DNA of 64,000 bases from assembly GCA_037013685.1 (NCBI GenBank), contig CM072905.1:7327491-7391490 (forward strand), given 5' to 3'. Below are positions 35,170 to 50,100 of the stretch, piece after piece. The notes under the pieces were generated by a model that had not been told where the DNA came from, made no database searches, and saw only the letters and a program-made list of their open reading frames with translations. Within the stretch, counting starts at the first letter, position 1. Each line of letters opens with the position of its first letter. This DNA is from Acridotheres tristis. Its lineage: Eukaryota; Chordata; Aves; Passeriformes; Sturnidae. The position numbers were made by a program, and so were the translations under genes.

Positions 35170-38100
35170 CTATGCAGGGCCAGAAAGGAAAGGAAGTTGT
35201 GCTGCTGAACATTCACCCTCCCTGAGCAGCCACCCTGGATTGACTCCAAGAGAGGTGTGTACTGCTGTTTCACAGCTCAGGGGGAGAAATCCTTGCATAT
35301 TAGGAAAAAAGATTAAAATTAATTGTGTCCTCTCTGTGACAGTCTGTTGCTGGTTATACTGGTCCCATCACTCTCCAACAGGCTGGTGGGTCCACTAAGA
35401 TCACAGGATCTATTACTAAGGTTTGAAATCCTGTCCTCTTCATGTACCAGCAGCCCCTGATCAGCTGGGGGAGAGGGGCTGCACAGTGAGATGGCAGCCA
35501 CACAGCCCCAGCTGCAGAGAGGGAAGTGTCCAGGCAGGGATGACTAACATTTTTATTAGGGAGAAAATACACTCAGGGAAGCAGATCTGATCTGAGCAAG
35601 TATTAACCACACACAATTTTTTTTTTTTGTTCCAATGAAGAACCAGCTAACTGAAAGCACCTGATTAAATGAGTAATTCCAGACATGAGCTACGTGCCAT
35701 GGGAAGGACATCAATTTGTGAGTTTTGGTGCCAGCCCCCACTCTGAAGTCTGGGGAACAAACCCACCTCATCAATGGAGGATTCCTCTATGAGACGGGGA
35801 GCATCTGCTGACAGGAGCCCATGAGTAGCCATCACAAAAATCTTGTAGGCTCCACGCTCTTTCAGGATCTCTGCAGCAGCTACAAAGCTTTCCACGTCAT
35901 CAATGATGTCATCCTGAGCAGAAACAGAAATAACATCAAAAGCAGAAGTTTACTGAGCCTGCAGGGCAGGAGTGGATCTGCAGGGTGATGAAAAACAGAA
36001 TTCCTGTCTACTTCAGCTGCTGATGAGGACAGCCACGTGCATGACTAATCTGTGAATGCTATTTCCCTGGTTTAACGACCCTTTTGCTAGTGTGGAGAAC
36101 AAATGTTGTGTCTTGGAAACAAATTAGGCCCTGCACATGCACTGGCTGTTTATTATCAGCAAGGAGTATTTTTTCATGGGGTAGGAGCTGCATGTTGATT
36201 ACTTACACTGCAGCATGGCATAGCAAGTAAGAGAGGCTTGGCAAGTTTTTTGTTTGTTTGGGGTTTTTTAACACTTCAGGAGTGTTCTCTGCGTGCCCTG
36301 GATTTATTCATTACTTGCAGACATCTGACACTTAGAATCAAGGGAGCAAGGAGATTTTAGTTGAAATGCAAATGATTTTCAACAGAAAGTTGAAATAACC
36401 AAAGCCACCAGCACTACTGGAGAAAAGAGTGACTAAAAAACATGTTCCTACCCCTACACCAGCCATCCCTTTGACCATCAGGGATAGAACAGCTGAAGCC
36501 AAGGTGCTGTGAAGAAGCCACCCCCCACCTGTTCCCCTCACACTCATACCACAATGATGGCAATTCTTCCTCCAACGTCTCCAACCACAGTAATTGGCGG
36601 CTTCTCCTTGGCCATCATCACTAAAGCAGAAGGAAAGGAGAGTCCAGGTGAGTCAGGCTTGAGTCAAACCCCGACAGCTCCACCACACAAGAGGCTGAAC
36701 CACAGAATATCTTATATTGATGCAGACACAGACGTGCTTTACACGATCCTGACACCCACCTAAATGAGAACAGCACTGCTGCATAAAGAGGAAATTCTGT
36801 TTCTGTGGCGATTTTGTACTAACCTCAGTAACAGAAAGCAATTTCAACTCTCTAACAGAACCCTGTGCAAGGAGAGTTACAAATCAGCACCTGATTTATG
36901 GGCAATATCAGTGCTCCAGCACAGGACTTGTGAAAGGGTCTATTCCAAGACTGGGAACAACAAATGGGCCTTTCCAAGCAGCACCACTCAAAGGGCAGGT
37001 GCTTTACAAGGTGCAACTTTTCACCTCTTGGTCTCAGTAAATCATCTGCAGGATCAGAGACTAACACTGCAGCTCATTTGCTTTCTCACATCACCAAACA
37101 CAGAGGGGTCTTTGAGAGGGTGTAAGAACCTTAATACCACCTGCTCAGGCAAAGAAAGCTTAAGGAAGTTTGCAGAAGCAAACTTGCTGATTATTTTTGA
37201 AGTGGATTAATGGACAGAGTAGGACAAAATCCAGTTGAAACTCAGTTCAACAAGCACAGTGCAACCAGCAATTGGATCAAAGGATACACTGACAAGCTGT
37301 GCTACCTGGCACACAGTGAAAAGATGTGCTGGGAAATAAGGTTCCATTCCCTCCTGACACTACTTTTGCACTGACAGGGTTCATGCAAAACCTCATCCTG
37401 CCAAAATTCCAGCAGCATCATAAAAATACCAGAAATCTGAACTAAGATACACTGAGAGTATCCAGATGTAACACAGCCTTCAGACTTAACACCAAACAGC
37501 AACCAACCTCCAGCACAGGCCAGGGACTTGCTACCATCTGCCAAACCTCTCACTTGCCATGGGGTGCTGGTACAAAAACTTCCAGCATGGAAAGGACACT
37601 GTGGTGGGCAGACATGTGTCAACAGGTGACAATCTGGGCTGATCTAACCACTGAAGCCAAGAGGCACCTCCAGCATTTTGTAACACTTACCTGGCTCACC
37701 TCCACACCCCATATCCCTCTTTTATACTCTCCACAGTGAGTGCAAAGTTTCCTACCAAGGCACTTGGTGCCCCTCCTTTTGTAAGCTCAGGTCTTGCCAG
37801 GATTCCACCCACAGAGGCTTCTCAAGTGCCTCAAGGAGCTCAGACATAGCAAGATTTTTCTCCTTTAGGATAAGCCACTTCAATGTAATTCCTGAGCAGC
37901 AGGAGAACAAAAGCCATTGCCCACCAAAAAGCCTGAGTATTGATCTCTGCTCTCCTCACCAAAAAAAAGTCTTACATTACACTCCCCATCCTGCACAGCA
38001 GGATGATCCAGTACTATTCCCATATCTCATCAGTGCCTGGGAATGCTTAGAGTGCAAGCACAACGGGGTGAATGAGTCACACTGAGGGATATGATGAAAG

Positions 38101-41100
38101 CAATTTTAAGGACCACAACTTCGAAGATTCTTGTGTAGAGCTGTTCTTCACATCCATGACCTAATCCACAAGCTGGTTTTCCATAAACCTACCAAAACTG
38201 TATAAAAGGTGTCCAGTAATTCTGTTTTGCCCAAAGTCCCATCACTCATTGCCAGGTTTTGCAGTTAAAAGTCACAGCTACCTTGGACTGAAGAGTTAAT
38301 CAACAGCTCCTCAGCACAGATTTCTCAGCCTCCCTTGCATGGTTATTTCTGAGTCTCCTATCAAATGCAAAGTCACATCTAAATCCTGAAGGAAAAATAT
38401 TCTTATGAGAAGGAAGATTATTTGTAATAAACGAAGATTAAGCACCATGAGATATAAGCAGGTCTTAAATTTCAGTTACAGGCACTACTGACCTGCTTAG
38501 ATTAGTTATGAGTTTACTATCTAGTCTGGACAGTAACAGAGCTCCTGGTGGGAGCTGTGAAGTATCAAAAGGATTCCACCTGGCTGCCATCCCAGCCTCC
38601 CTGTGTATCCACTGATGAGTGCCATCTCTGCTTACAACAGCCAGGTCAGGGGAAACTTTTCTACACAAATGGTGAACAGGCCTGGGGAGCTGAAATTCAG
38701 CACTATTTTACTCACAGAGACGTGGAGTTTTGGCAAATCAATATCCTTCTACTCCCTGAAGGAAGCAGACACATTCCTTGCTATGCTTAAAGGGTAACAT
38801 GGCAACCAGCAAGATTAGCAGTGCTTTGCATCTCTGTCTGTTTTTAAAGAGCTGTATTTCAATTTTGGTTTATTTTTAAAGAATGGTAGGCAACATGTCG
38901 ACCTACCCGGATCTTAAAGAGATGTTCTCCCTTTTCCTTGTTCAATTTTCTCTGCAAAAAAAAGAAAAAAAAATTGCAAGCCAAAGATCTACCCACAACC
39001 ACATCAAATCTCAACTGCTCCAAGGTGATGAGAGTCTACACAAGGGTTAGTGCAGCCAGTTTCTTCTTCAAAATCTTTGGACATATCAAGATGTGCAAGT
39101 CAGAACTGCTATGAGGAGGTGCCTTGAAAAATGATTCAAATAATAAAGAATATTTTCCTCCCAGACACAAACCCTCTTTGTTTGTAGACAGGAGAGAGTA
39201 ACAGAAATAAGCCATAGTGGTACTTTTGCCTGGTGTAACCCCTTGGATCATGTACAAGTTTGGGTTAAAGAGTTGCTGACTTTTTCTGGAGAGTAAGAAA
39301 AGATGCTTGTGGTATCTGTAGCTTCTGAGGGGGAAAAAAAAGAGAAAAAACTAGACCAACCAGCATTTTTTATAAAACAAGAATATCAAAGAACACTTTC
39401 ATTCAGATGTGCATAATATACACCAAAGTACCACATGTTAAAGGCAGGATCACTGGCACTAGGAAAGAACATGCCCAGGTGTGCAAACATGTTGCTTTAA
39501 TTAAGTGGTCAAAACCAGGTTAAGAAATACTAAAATAAATTCAGTTTGGAGCTGACAGTGTGAATTAAAGTGACAATCACCAAGAAATATAATGCTGCAT
39601 TTACAACAGAGCCTGGGAGCAAAAGGCTGCTCAAGAATGAATTGTTTTGTGTAGAGATAACCTTGGAAGGACAGAAAACATCCCTGTGCCCCAGCCTAAA
39701 CACAGGCAAGATGGGGGTAGGGAAGTAGGAACAGACCTTTAGTTACTCCAGTTTCTCCCCCAAACTCCCTTTGTGGCAGTTTGCTGGGCTCTGGGATTCA
39801 AGCAGACCATTAGCTCTCTGTATAAAGTACTGAATTCCAAAGCCACTGAAATGATATAACAGATGGTGCCCCACTCTTTTTCTCGAGGAAACATGCAAAG
39901 AGTCTCCACGCATTTGTTAAGGCACAGCCCCGAGCCAGCTGCAAGCTCTGAGACACAAAAGCACACAATCAAAGGGAATAACCTTGGAGTGACATCCTGT
40001 CTCCAAGGCTCTGATTTCAGGGGCTGCAGTGATGGGCTCTTGCTGCCACTCTAGCGTAGCATTTTAAGTGCAATTTAGAAGCACCTCTGGCGTTTTTCTG
40101 TTGTGGCTCCCTACGAATCAGAATATCACATCAGGCCACACTCACAGGACAATAAATAAGCCATTACACTGCCTAGCACTCATTAATTAGAAGCACATGA
40201 TCCCTGCTAGAACAGGGGGAGAAGGTGCATGCCAGGATGCAGGAGCACAGCCAATTCCCCAGGAAGCCCATGGAGAATGGCACAAAGCACAAGCCATCAC
40301 TGTGGGGCTCTGGGGCTGCTCCCAGACACAGGTTTCACCTCTCTCCTGGCTCTAACTGCCTGCAGCTTCAACTGCCAAGTCTGGGATGCTCCACGCTGAT
40401 CTGGTTGTAGCCCAGAGTGGGATGTTCCATAAGAAGTCTCAGCCACTCCCCAGGAACATCCCCAACCTTCTAACTAGCAGGTCCAGGTTTGGTTGCTGAG
40501 CCAGGCAGACTCACAGACTGCTTCTGTTTTGACAATCAGAGGGTTTGGGGACAGTTTTAGTGTAAGGAACATCCAGTTCTGAGCAGCAGCACGTGTCTGA
40601 CCTTTCACAACCAACCACACAGCTGAACCCTGCTACACTCTGCCCTCAGAGCTTCCACCACCAGGAAGAGAAAGCTGAATGAGGGGTTGGAATTATGTGA
40701 CATTTGTGGTGGGAAGATGCTTTTCAAATGACTGGACAAGAAAGGAGGCACAGCAGAGAGGGTCAGCACAGACACTTGCAGCATTGCCATTATAGCTGTA
40801 CTTTCACCTCTGTCTGCCAGAGACTGTGACACAACCAGAATGCACAGACTGCTTTCAGATAGGGATAAGCTCAGAATTCTGCACCACCAGAACCCAGCTC
40901 ACTTAAAACCAGGTATGTCTCAGGTTAGAAAACTGCAGAGAAATGCAGCTTCTACTGAGAGTTTTGGACAAGTTTGCCCCACAATCCACCCCCTAACAGT
41001 GAGATGCCAAGCCACAGCTCGACTGTTTTACACTGTGCCTTAGGCATGCTGGGATGTAAGGTCATTGGTCAAGTGCTGAGTCTGTGCAACAAGAGATAAA

Positions 41101-44100
41101 ATAAGAAAGTGGTGATACACAGCAAATTAGTTTGTGTTTGGATAGCTGAGGACTGAAAACAATCTTCCATTGGATTCATAACTAAACTGGACAAGGGCAC
41201 ATTTCTGTATGAACAGCCATTTACAGGGTTCTCCAGCAGCACAACCTCCCACAGTTGAGCTTCTTTGAAGTGACATGGCTGGAAATAAAAACACGATCAC
41301 ATCAATTCCTCCATAGCAGACAAATGTCAGCTACGGATATTCTGGAGGACAGAATAGGAGGGGAAGGAGAAAGTGAGGAATAACCATGCAAATTCCTGCT
41401 TTCTTGGACAGGCATGAAAAAAATCTCCTTGTCAGAAGTAGAACAATAAAGCCCCAAACTTCACTGCCAAACCCCACCTGCCCCCCAAGGCCCAAGAGGA
41501 GTTTCACCAGCAACAAAAGCACTGTTTAACTGATTGTATTCCAGTGAGACACAACTAGGGTAAAGTAAAATGCCTGCAGTCTTACTTGCCTCCCCTCCCA
41601 AGCTGCTCACAAAGTGGTTGGATGTTCTCCCTAAGTTTCCAAAGATTAGATGATTATCACTAGCCCAAACCACTTCTGGTGTTGCCACACACAGCAGCAC
41701 ACAGCCTTTCCCACTGGCAGGTCTCAGTCACCTTCCTGCTTCCAATCTCTGTGCTACCACCACCTGCCTAGAAAGCTAAAATCCTCCCAAAAGGCAGCTG
41801 GAATTTGATCATACTGCTGTTATTTGACTGCTGCAGGAACACAAGCAATCCTGAGGATGGCATCTCCCAGAACACAAGTTTCCTTTTTTTTTCCTTTTGC
41901 TCTCTGTTCCCAAATCAAGGGCAAGAGCTCTGGAAGCAGGTCAGCAATGCTCTTGGAGAAGCTGTTCACCTCAGCCATATAAACCTCAAAACCTTGTCAA
42001 AACAGACATTGGAATATGATCACCTGGGTGCCAAGATAAAGAAAATTTCCAGTAGTAACAATGGCTGCAGAGAAGGGAAGACAAAGATCAGCCCTCCCCT
42101 CCCCAATGGAGCCAATGGCCTCTCTCAGTGGTTGTTAGCTCATTACTTACACTTTTACATCTCCTTTGTTTCATCAGCTCAATGAATTTCATTGCTGAAC
42201 ACTGTAAAAGCACCACCTTTATCAGAGGTTTGTCAGTTTAACATTATGGAGCAGGCAGAGCCAAGGAGAAAATACTGATGCTCTGCATGGCCAGAAGGAG
42301 TTAAATAAAAACCTTCCCCTGTGACTTCTCCCACAACTCACTGATATCAACCTTTTCATGAAAAAAATTCCACTGGTCTAATTGCCTTTAGGTTGGTTAC
42401 ACCCATACAGATAAACCAACAGAAATTTCCCACCAAACTTTTAACTTTTTTTTCCCCCAAAGGTAAGCAGAGAAGCTTGATCTTACATGGCAGCTCCAGG
42501 CCAGGATGCACAGTTGCGTTTTTGAGCATGGGAGGGGAGTGACGCCCGTCATCCATGTCCTGCTCCGTGCACTGAGCCTCTCCATGGATCACTGCCAGCC
42601 CCAGGCGCAGCCTCTCGGCGTAAGACTGAGCCCTGCAAGACAAAAACAGCCTCTCAGGAGGGTGCTGGGCTGACTCAGCTTCACAGCCCACTACAGCAAG
42701 TCTCTCTCACAATAACAGCAAGCAAAGGCTGCAACTCTGTGGCTTTTCTCTGTGGAAACTCATTGGAAGTGACTTTTCATCCCTCATTAATATCCCAAAG
42801 CCCACTCTAGCCCTTGGCTCCACCACAGGAGCTCCTCCACATGTGAAATGCTTTCTGAGATGGTCAGGCACTGCTGAAACTCCAGTAAGTCTGGCCCCCA
42901 GTGAACCATTTCAGTGGGACTGCCAGAGTTTACTCCCATGAAGGTGGGAATACAAAGTTCAGCTGCCTATCTGCACCACATCCATCCCACTTCCAGCCAC
43001 AAAGGAATTATGACCAGATTGTCAATCCACCTGCCACCCTCCCACACTTTCCCTGGTATATTTTCCACCAGTTCAGGTATTTTCCAAGTAACTTTTAACC
43101 AGCTAGCAAAGCATTCATTTACCTTTTAGCAGCACCAGGAGATTTGGCTACAATAACTGCGTTTCTGTAATCTGGAATCTGGACGTGATAAAAAGTTAAT
43201 TAATTAAAAAAAAGACCTTCTTGCTAGGGAGTAACTGGTTTGATATATGGCTGAATAATTTCACCCATCCTCCTCCCCAGAACCAAATTTTCATTCTGTA
43301 ACAAGAAACCAGAGAGGCAACTGCACTTGCTTCCAACACCAGTATATGTGTATTCTGCAAAGGTGGCAATGTTCACTATGTTTAACACTCCCCATATGGG
43401 GAAGCCTTGCTCTCACCACGTGGGAATAAATCATCTTTTGCACATGGAGAATAAAACCTCCGTGCCCTGCTCCCAACCCTGCTGAGCTCAGCACTCCTAC
43501 ACTCAGCCCAAGACAAAGTCTATCAATAATTCAGAGCAGTCAGAAATCCAGCACAGCACAAAGGGAGAGGGGAAGCAGTTTACAGGATTTCAGAGGTGAT
43601 AAGAGGCAGGAGCACAAGCTCTCAAATGGCATTAACTCCACAGAGAGCAAGCTCCTCTCCTGCTTGTGCTGCAGCTCAGTTTCTATCCAATCAGAGAAGT
43701 GTAAAGTCTTTCCATGAAACATGCAATTGGTACCCCCGAGAAAGAATTCATTAACAGAAGGATTGACCTAGACTGACACCACCACCTCGACTTAAGCAGA
43801 GGCCCAATGCTGCCATCACATTAGAATGAGCTCAGACAAGTAGATATACACAGAACTAGAGTAACCTCACTTCTTCCTGTATATACTGAAGCAAGAAAGG
43901 GGATGCTCTCAGGTTGTCTACTGGAAAACTGAAGAAGCCTTGGATTTCCTTTTGATGAAGGTCCATAGTGATAATGTGTGTTAAACCTAAGGGGGGAAAA
44001 AAAGACAACAATTTATTGAAAATATTTCCACATGGCTGGAGTTCCTTCAAAACCTCCATTTTCCAGACTGTTTTAGCTATTACTCAGACTATTATGTCAT

Positions 44101-47100
44101 GTCATAAAATAATCATAAACAGATTAACACAGAACATTCCACAGACATAATGAGAAACAGGCATGTAATGCCACAGCACTGGGCTGACACTGTATTTCAC
44201 TATAACACTTCCTGGCCACTTCCCAGGTGCAAGTTACAAAGAAACAGAAGAAAGCTGAAGAAAATTAACACCCTCAGTATGGCTCAGGACCTCAGCAACA
44301 CATTCCCACATCAAACAGGAGAATGGAAGGACAGATGACCTCTGGGATGCCCAGCAGCACCAGGCCTGCCCTGCTGCTGCTCCCTGGGACACTCACCTGC
44401 CTTAGCAAGCATTGAAGCCAGCAGCTTGCAGACTATGGAGCCTCTCTTCCTCATTTTGCTCTGTTTGCTGTAGGGGAAGTAGGGGATGACTCCAATGATG
44501 TTCCTGGCACAGGAAGTCTTCAGTGCATAGGCCATGATCAGCAGTTCCATGACAGCAGTATTCACATCTCTAGGAGATTTGAACACGGTTCCAAATATCA
44601 GCAGGTGTTTTTCCAAAGTAACTTCTTTTCAATTTCTACCCAGAACACCCCTCACCAAAATTCCAATCACGTAATGCTACATCTCAGGCCAATGTATGCC
44701 AGACCCAGACTGCAGCCATACAGCTCCTTCCACCATGCCACAACAAATTACAATCAACTCTTACACATACACGACATGACACCAGCACTTAAGAGCTGTG
44801 GTCTGGAATTTGATTCTATATTCTAACATAAGGTGTATGATGATTTCCCTCCATCATCTAACAAAAAAGACTTTGTTTAGAATTTAGTTTGGAACAAATG
44901 TCACTTGAGACAGTGTAGTTTGAAATAAAATAGTCTTTTAAAGAAGCAGAACATATGCAGCCAACACAACTTCATCCACACTGGATTTCTTACAGTATTT
45001 TCCTCTTTAACAGTGTAATGCAGGTTATTTTTCCTGCCTTAAGAAATACTGCAATTGGAGCAGTACAAACTCCAGACACAGCACTTTGGTGGAGGTTGGC
45101 ATCTCCACACTTTAGCTTATCTAGAGATGGAAGGAACAATAGCACAGGAAATGCTAAAGGACTGTTTCTTGAAAGAAAAAACAACCAAACAAAAAGTAAC
45201 ATAGGCAGAGGAATCATAGAATATGCTGAGTTTGAAGGGGTCCATCAGGATCATGAGTACAATTCCTGGTCCTGCACAGGACACCCCAACAATCCCACCC
45301 TGTCCCTGGAGAGTGGTGCTCAAATGCTTCTTGAGCTCAGACAGGTTTGGTGCTGTGACCACTTCCCTGAGGAGCTTGTTTCAGTGCTCAACCACTTTCT
45401 GGGTGAAAAACCTTTTCCTGATATCAACCTAAACGTCTCCTGACTCAGCTTCCTGCTGTTTCCTTGAGTCTATCACTGGTCATGAGACTGAAATATCCCA
45501 TTTACACTTTGCTCCCTCACAATGACGGCAATGGCCCAGTAGGAGTGCATTAATCTGCATTTTAATTAATTTTGGGATGAGGAAAAAAACTAAGCCCTTA
45601 GCTCCCCTTCAGTTCTTAAGACCAACACCAAGACACACTGTCTGCATCACCAGACTGACTCGAGAACTTTTAGAACCTGAAGAGCACGTGCTTCAGATGG
45701 CAGGACAGGCACTCCTGCAATACAGACCCCCCTGCCTGGGGGTTTCCTGCACGTCCCCAGCCTGCTCAGGAGGGCAGGGCTGGAGTGGCTCAGCTCTGCA
45801 GCCCAGGTGACAGGGCAGGGGCTGCCTGGGCCATCTTTTCACACAGCAGCAGAGTAAACAGAGCAGCCTAAAGCTCTGCAGAGCTTTCTGGACATTACCC
45901 AGACATTGCTCGGGCCCTGCTTTCCTCTTGAAACAGCCACTAGAGACAGCTGCTCCAGCTGCCCAAACACATGACCCATGACAAACCTCTGACCATTTCC
46001 ACTGCTCCACTGCTCTCCCTTCCTTTGGAAATTAACCTCCACTTGTGCCTCTTTGTTTGGGAGGCTCTGGGTCTCTGTTGTCTCGCTGGTCTGAGCACAC
46101 AGTGCCATTTACACACAAGAAAGCTTTGTTGGCTCCGGAGCACCCAGCCAAGAATTACATAAAACACAGCCCCCTGCCACACAGGACAACAAGCAAACAA
46201 AGAACTGTTTCTTCCCTTTGGTGATTTAGCTGTGCCAGTGGGGCTGTGAGAGGAGAAAAAGATGCTACTATCAGTGTCATATAAAAACAAAGTGGTCAAA
46301 CTGAAGCATATTTAAAGTTCATCTGAGAAACTTAGTATTTTTCATCATTATTTTTCAACTTACTCTTTGAAAATAAATACATATTCACATGGAAAGCAAG
46401 TAGAAAACAAGACTGGGACTTCAAAAGGCACCAGCAGTCCTGGTGCTGTTGCAGGACACCAGTAGCCATACTGATGGAGGAGGGTACTTCTCCCAGGATC
46501 TCAAGCTGGGCTCTGGGAAGCTCCTGCAGACCAGCTGGCACAGGCACTAGGATGTGTCTGTCCCTCCAGCAGGGCCCAGGGTGGGTGGGCTAAGATGGCT
46601 TCATGCTGAGCCATCATTGATCTGCTCCTCTGCAAGGGGCACTGACTCCAACCAAGGGCACCAGGTGGGGAAAATGACATTGGTGGAGGAAGCCCAGCCC
46701 CTGCAACTCCAAAACAGGTACCCAAGAGAGCATCCCAGGCTCCTTGCTGCCCTCCCCATCTCTGGCCCTGAAGCCATGCTCAGTTAGTTACTGCTGGCAG
46801 GGCTGAGCCAAGACCTCCCACAGGGGCTGGCAGCTCATTACCAGGACACTCCGAGACAGCTCAGCTATCCCCACACCCTGCTTACCACCCCAGAGCCTCC
46901 CCTGCTGCTCCTTAGCTCTGCCTGGGCCATCCCTGGACACCCCTGCTCTGGAGGTTGAGCACACAACCTTATGTGACACTGTCCACGGACTTTGCAACCA
47001 TCAGCACCAACACTCAGCACTAAAAGGCTCCTTTTGCCTTTAGGGTATCACAAAATCAAAAACTGATTCATTTTTCTGCCACCTAAACATGAGCTATTTG

Positions 47101-50100
47101 ATTTTCCCTCATACAAATGCCAGTCCACACACCAGTCTTGGATGGGAACTGTCCTTGTCACCTTTTCTTTTGGTTGTGCTACAGCTTTTATGACAGAGAG
47201 CCTGTATCAAACATTCAGGTCTTTCTGTTCTCTCTGTGCATTTAAGATGCAGACTTGAATTCACACTGCAGCATAACAAGGTTGTTTCCCTCTCTACTAA
47301 CAAGTCCTAATATTTTCTTTTCAAACCACTACTGAGTGTGGAAGTCCTATTCTTAGATTATTCCACACAGTTGTTGTTTTGACTCTCCTGAAAAGCTCCC
47401 TGAAACCCACTGCAAAATTGAGATGTCCTTGAACCTGTCCTCTCTAGCAATGCAGCAAGGCACAGCTGCAGTTTAGGAATGAAAGATGATTTGGCTGCAC
47501 AACACTGGCTCCTCACCTGGAGGGCCTTGAACATTCTGGCTAAAAAAAAGATCCATTTCTTGGCCCAAAACACTGAATTTAGTTAATGGAGAAACAAGGG
47601 GATCAACAGGTTAAAGCCAAAGGGAAGGTTTTCCCCGCCCAAAACTGTTCCTATCCCTAATGCTCTGAGTTAGTTCTCTCTGAGCACTTGATCTGTTTCA
47701 TGTTTACACAGCTCTCAGTTACAAGTTATTTCAGAGAACTCCTTCAATAGGGGACAACAGAATGGCACCATTCACCCGAAACATAATCCTACAGCAAGGG
47801 ATTTTCATCTTGCAGAGATTTAGCTCTCCCTGAGGGAGGAAACACTTGGGGTGTCTCTCTGGAGAGAGATGAGCCCTAGGAAAATGTTTCTGCCTGCAAG
47901 AGGAATTCCAGAAGTGAGTAAACTGGTCCTGGTCTAGTAGTTCTACTGATTTCTTTACAACAGGCCAAGCATTTCACAGAGGAAATGGACTTGAATTCTC
48001 AGTGGCTTCTCATTCTTTGGCAAGCAAGGAAAAATCCTGTGTCCAGGCAATTCTGCTCCCTGCTACTTTTGAGCTACAATTGAGCTCTGCTAACTTATTA
48101 CTTCTTGTGATCTCCAAAATCTGAGCAGAATTTGATAACTTGGAAAAAGCTATCAGAGCAGGACTATCCTTGTTTTGTTAATATCAATACCTCATCTCTG
48201 AAAACAGCACCTCCCCTACTCACAGCAGGTCGATTTGCAGTTATCATTTATTGGTAGTTCCCTTCCCATCTCCCTAGTGCTGTCCCATTACTCTTCCTGA
48301 GCCAGGAAGGAGCAAGGTTCCTGGGATTACAGATGGTTTTCTATCCCCCTGCTTATTTGCAGCACTTCTCTTACTCCAAGCAAAGAACAGCCCAAAATAA
48401 AACCCAAAAAGGCCCATCATAATCAAGAACTGTAAAAGTACAGGAGGGAAGCTCAGTTTCACATCACTGCAGCAAAAGAGGAAGAACAGTCCAGCCTGCA
48501 ATGAAAGCAGCAGCTGCTGTTTGATGCTGGCTCGATGCTTGGTGGTTGTGAGGCTGAGGAAATCACCCATCCTGGGATGGAAATGCCAGTCAGAAATCAG
48601 CCAACAGCTGAGCCTGAAAGGCCACCAACACACAGACCAGGGATGTTTCAGTGGAAACCATCAGTCACTCCTGTTCCTACCTCAAGTGACACACTCCAGT
48701 TATTTGATGGGAAGCATCTCAGTGTTGCAATCAATCCCCTGGGAATGTTAACAGCTTAACACTACACGGGGCCTGAGATCTAAGAGCAATGACAACACTG
48801 CACGAGCTCCACTGGTTATTGTGGTTGTTGTTAATGGTGAGCAACCCACTGAAGCATCTGCTGATCCAGGATTCAAAGCACATGGGCAAAACCAAGCCCC
48901 GAGTGCCTCACCTGGGGATTGTCTGTATGATGAAGATATCCTGTCCACGGACAGACTCTTTTATTTCAACTCTTGTTTCTGAAAAGGATGGAAAACAGAG
49001 TCAGTTTTGTTTCCAAACATCAGGTTGACAGTGACAACACATCATGTTGTAGCCCATGACCTTGCCCCCTGGTCAGGGCAGATGAGGACTCCTCCTCTGC
49101 CCTTTGTGCACATACATATGCAGATGAGCCAAGTGGATTTTCCAAAGGCTGGACCTGGGTAGGGCTGGCATGACGTGCCTGTGAGTTAGCTGTATTGACA
49201 AAGCAAAAGCAGGCTGAATAGCTGTTTATTTTTTATAGAACTTAGAATTTTAGAATTTAGAAATTACAATTTTAGAACTTAAAATTTTAAAATTTAAAAG
49301 AAAACGTAATTCAATGAGAAATCCTTTTCATGCCTCCATGGATTGCTGAAAGTTATCAACAGCACATTCATTAGTGAGCAATTAACCACCTAAGGCAGAA
49401 CAAGAAGGTAACTCAGCACTGTTTGCACTTTACTCTTTCACAGCTTACCATGGGATCAGCTCCATGCTGGCTGGAGAAACACCAGCAGCACCGAGTTCAG
49501 AGCAAGAACTCCCCAGTTTGGCTGTCAAGGTCAAGACATTTCACCAGTGCCACAGGCTGGAAGTCTGGGTCTCTGCTGAGCACCACTCCTATGGTCCCGG
49601 ACTCAAATGCAGAAGCTGAGCCCCCAGCAGCTCTGCAAAGCCAAAGCAATGACTCCAGGTTTCCCAAGGTGCCTGCCTTAGCTGCTCACTTCACCAGAGT
49701 AACAAGCCAGAGGGCAGGGGTAAAGAAAAGGAGAGAAACAGCTCCTCAACTATGGAATTCCAAGTCTAATTGCTTGCCCTGGCAGTAACCCTACAGGACT
49801 CTGCTGAGAGCAGACTGATTTGCTGTGCAGTGATGAAGAACGACCTCAGACCTCATAGCAAGCAACCTGATTTAAAACCAACCCCAAAGGGCAGCGAGCT
49901 CTCCAAGGCAGGAATGCACCAGCCAGCCCAACCATAGCCACAGCAGCTCTCCCACTGCGAGGCCCATTCAGGCTGCAACAGCAGCAGCACTACCACAAAT
50001 CCTTCCCATAGCCTGTAGAAGCTCTGTGGTTCTACTCTCTCTTGCAGACAAGGTAACAGAGGTCTTCAAACAGTAAAAGACTCTTGGCCACAGAACTCTG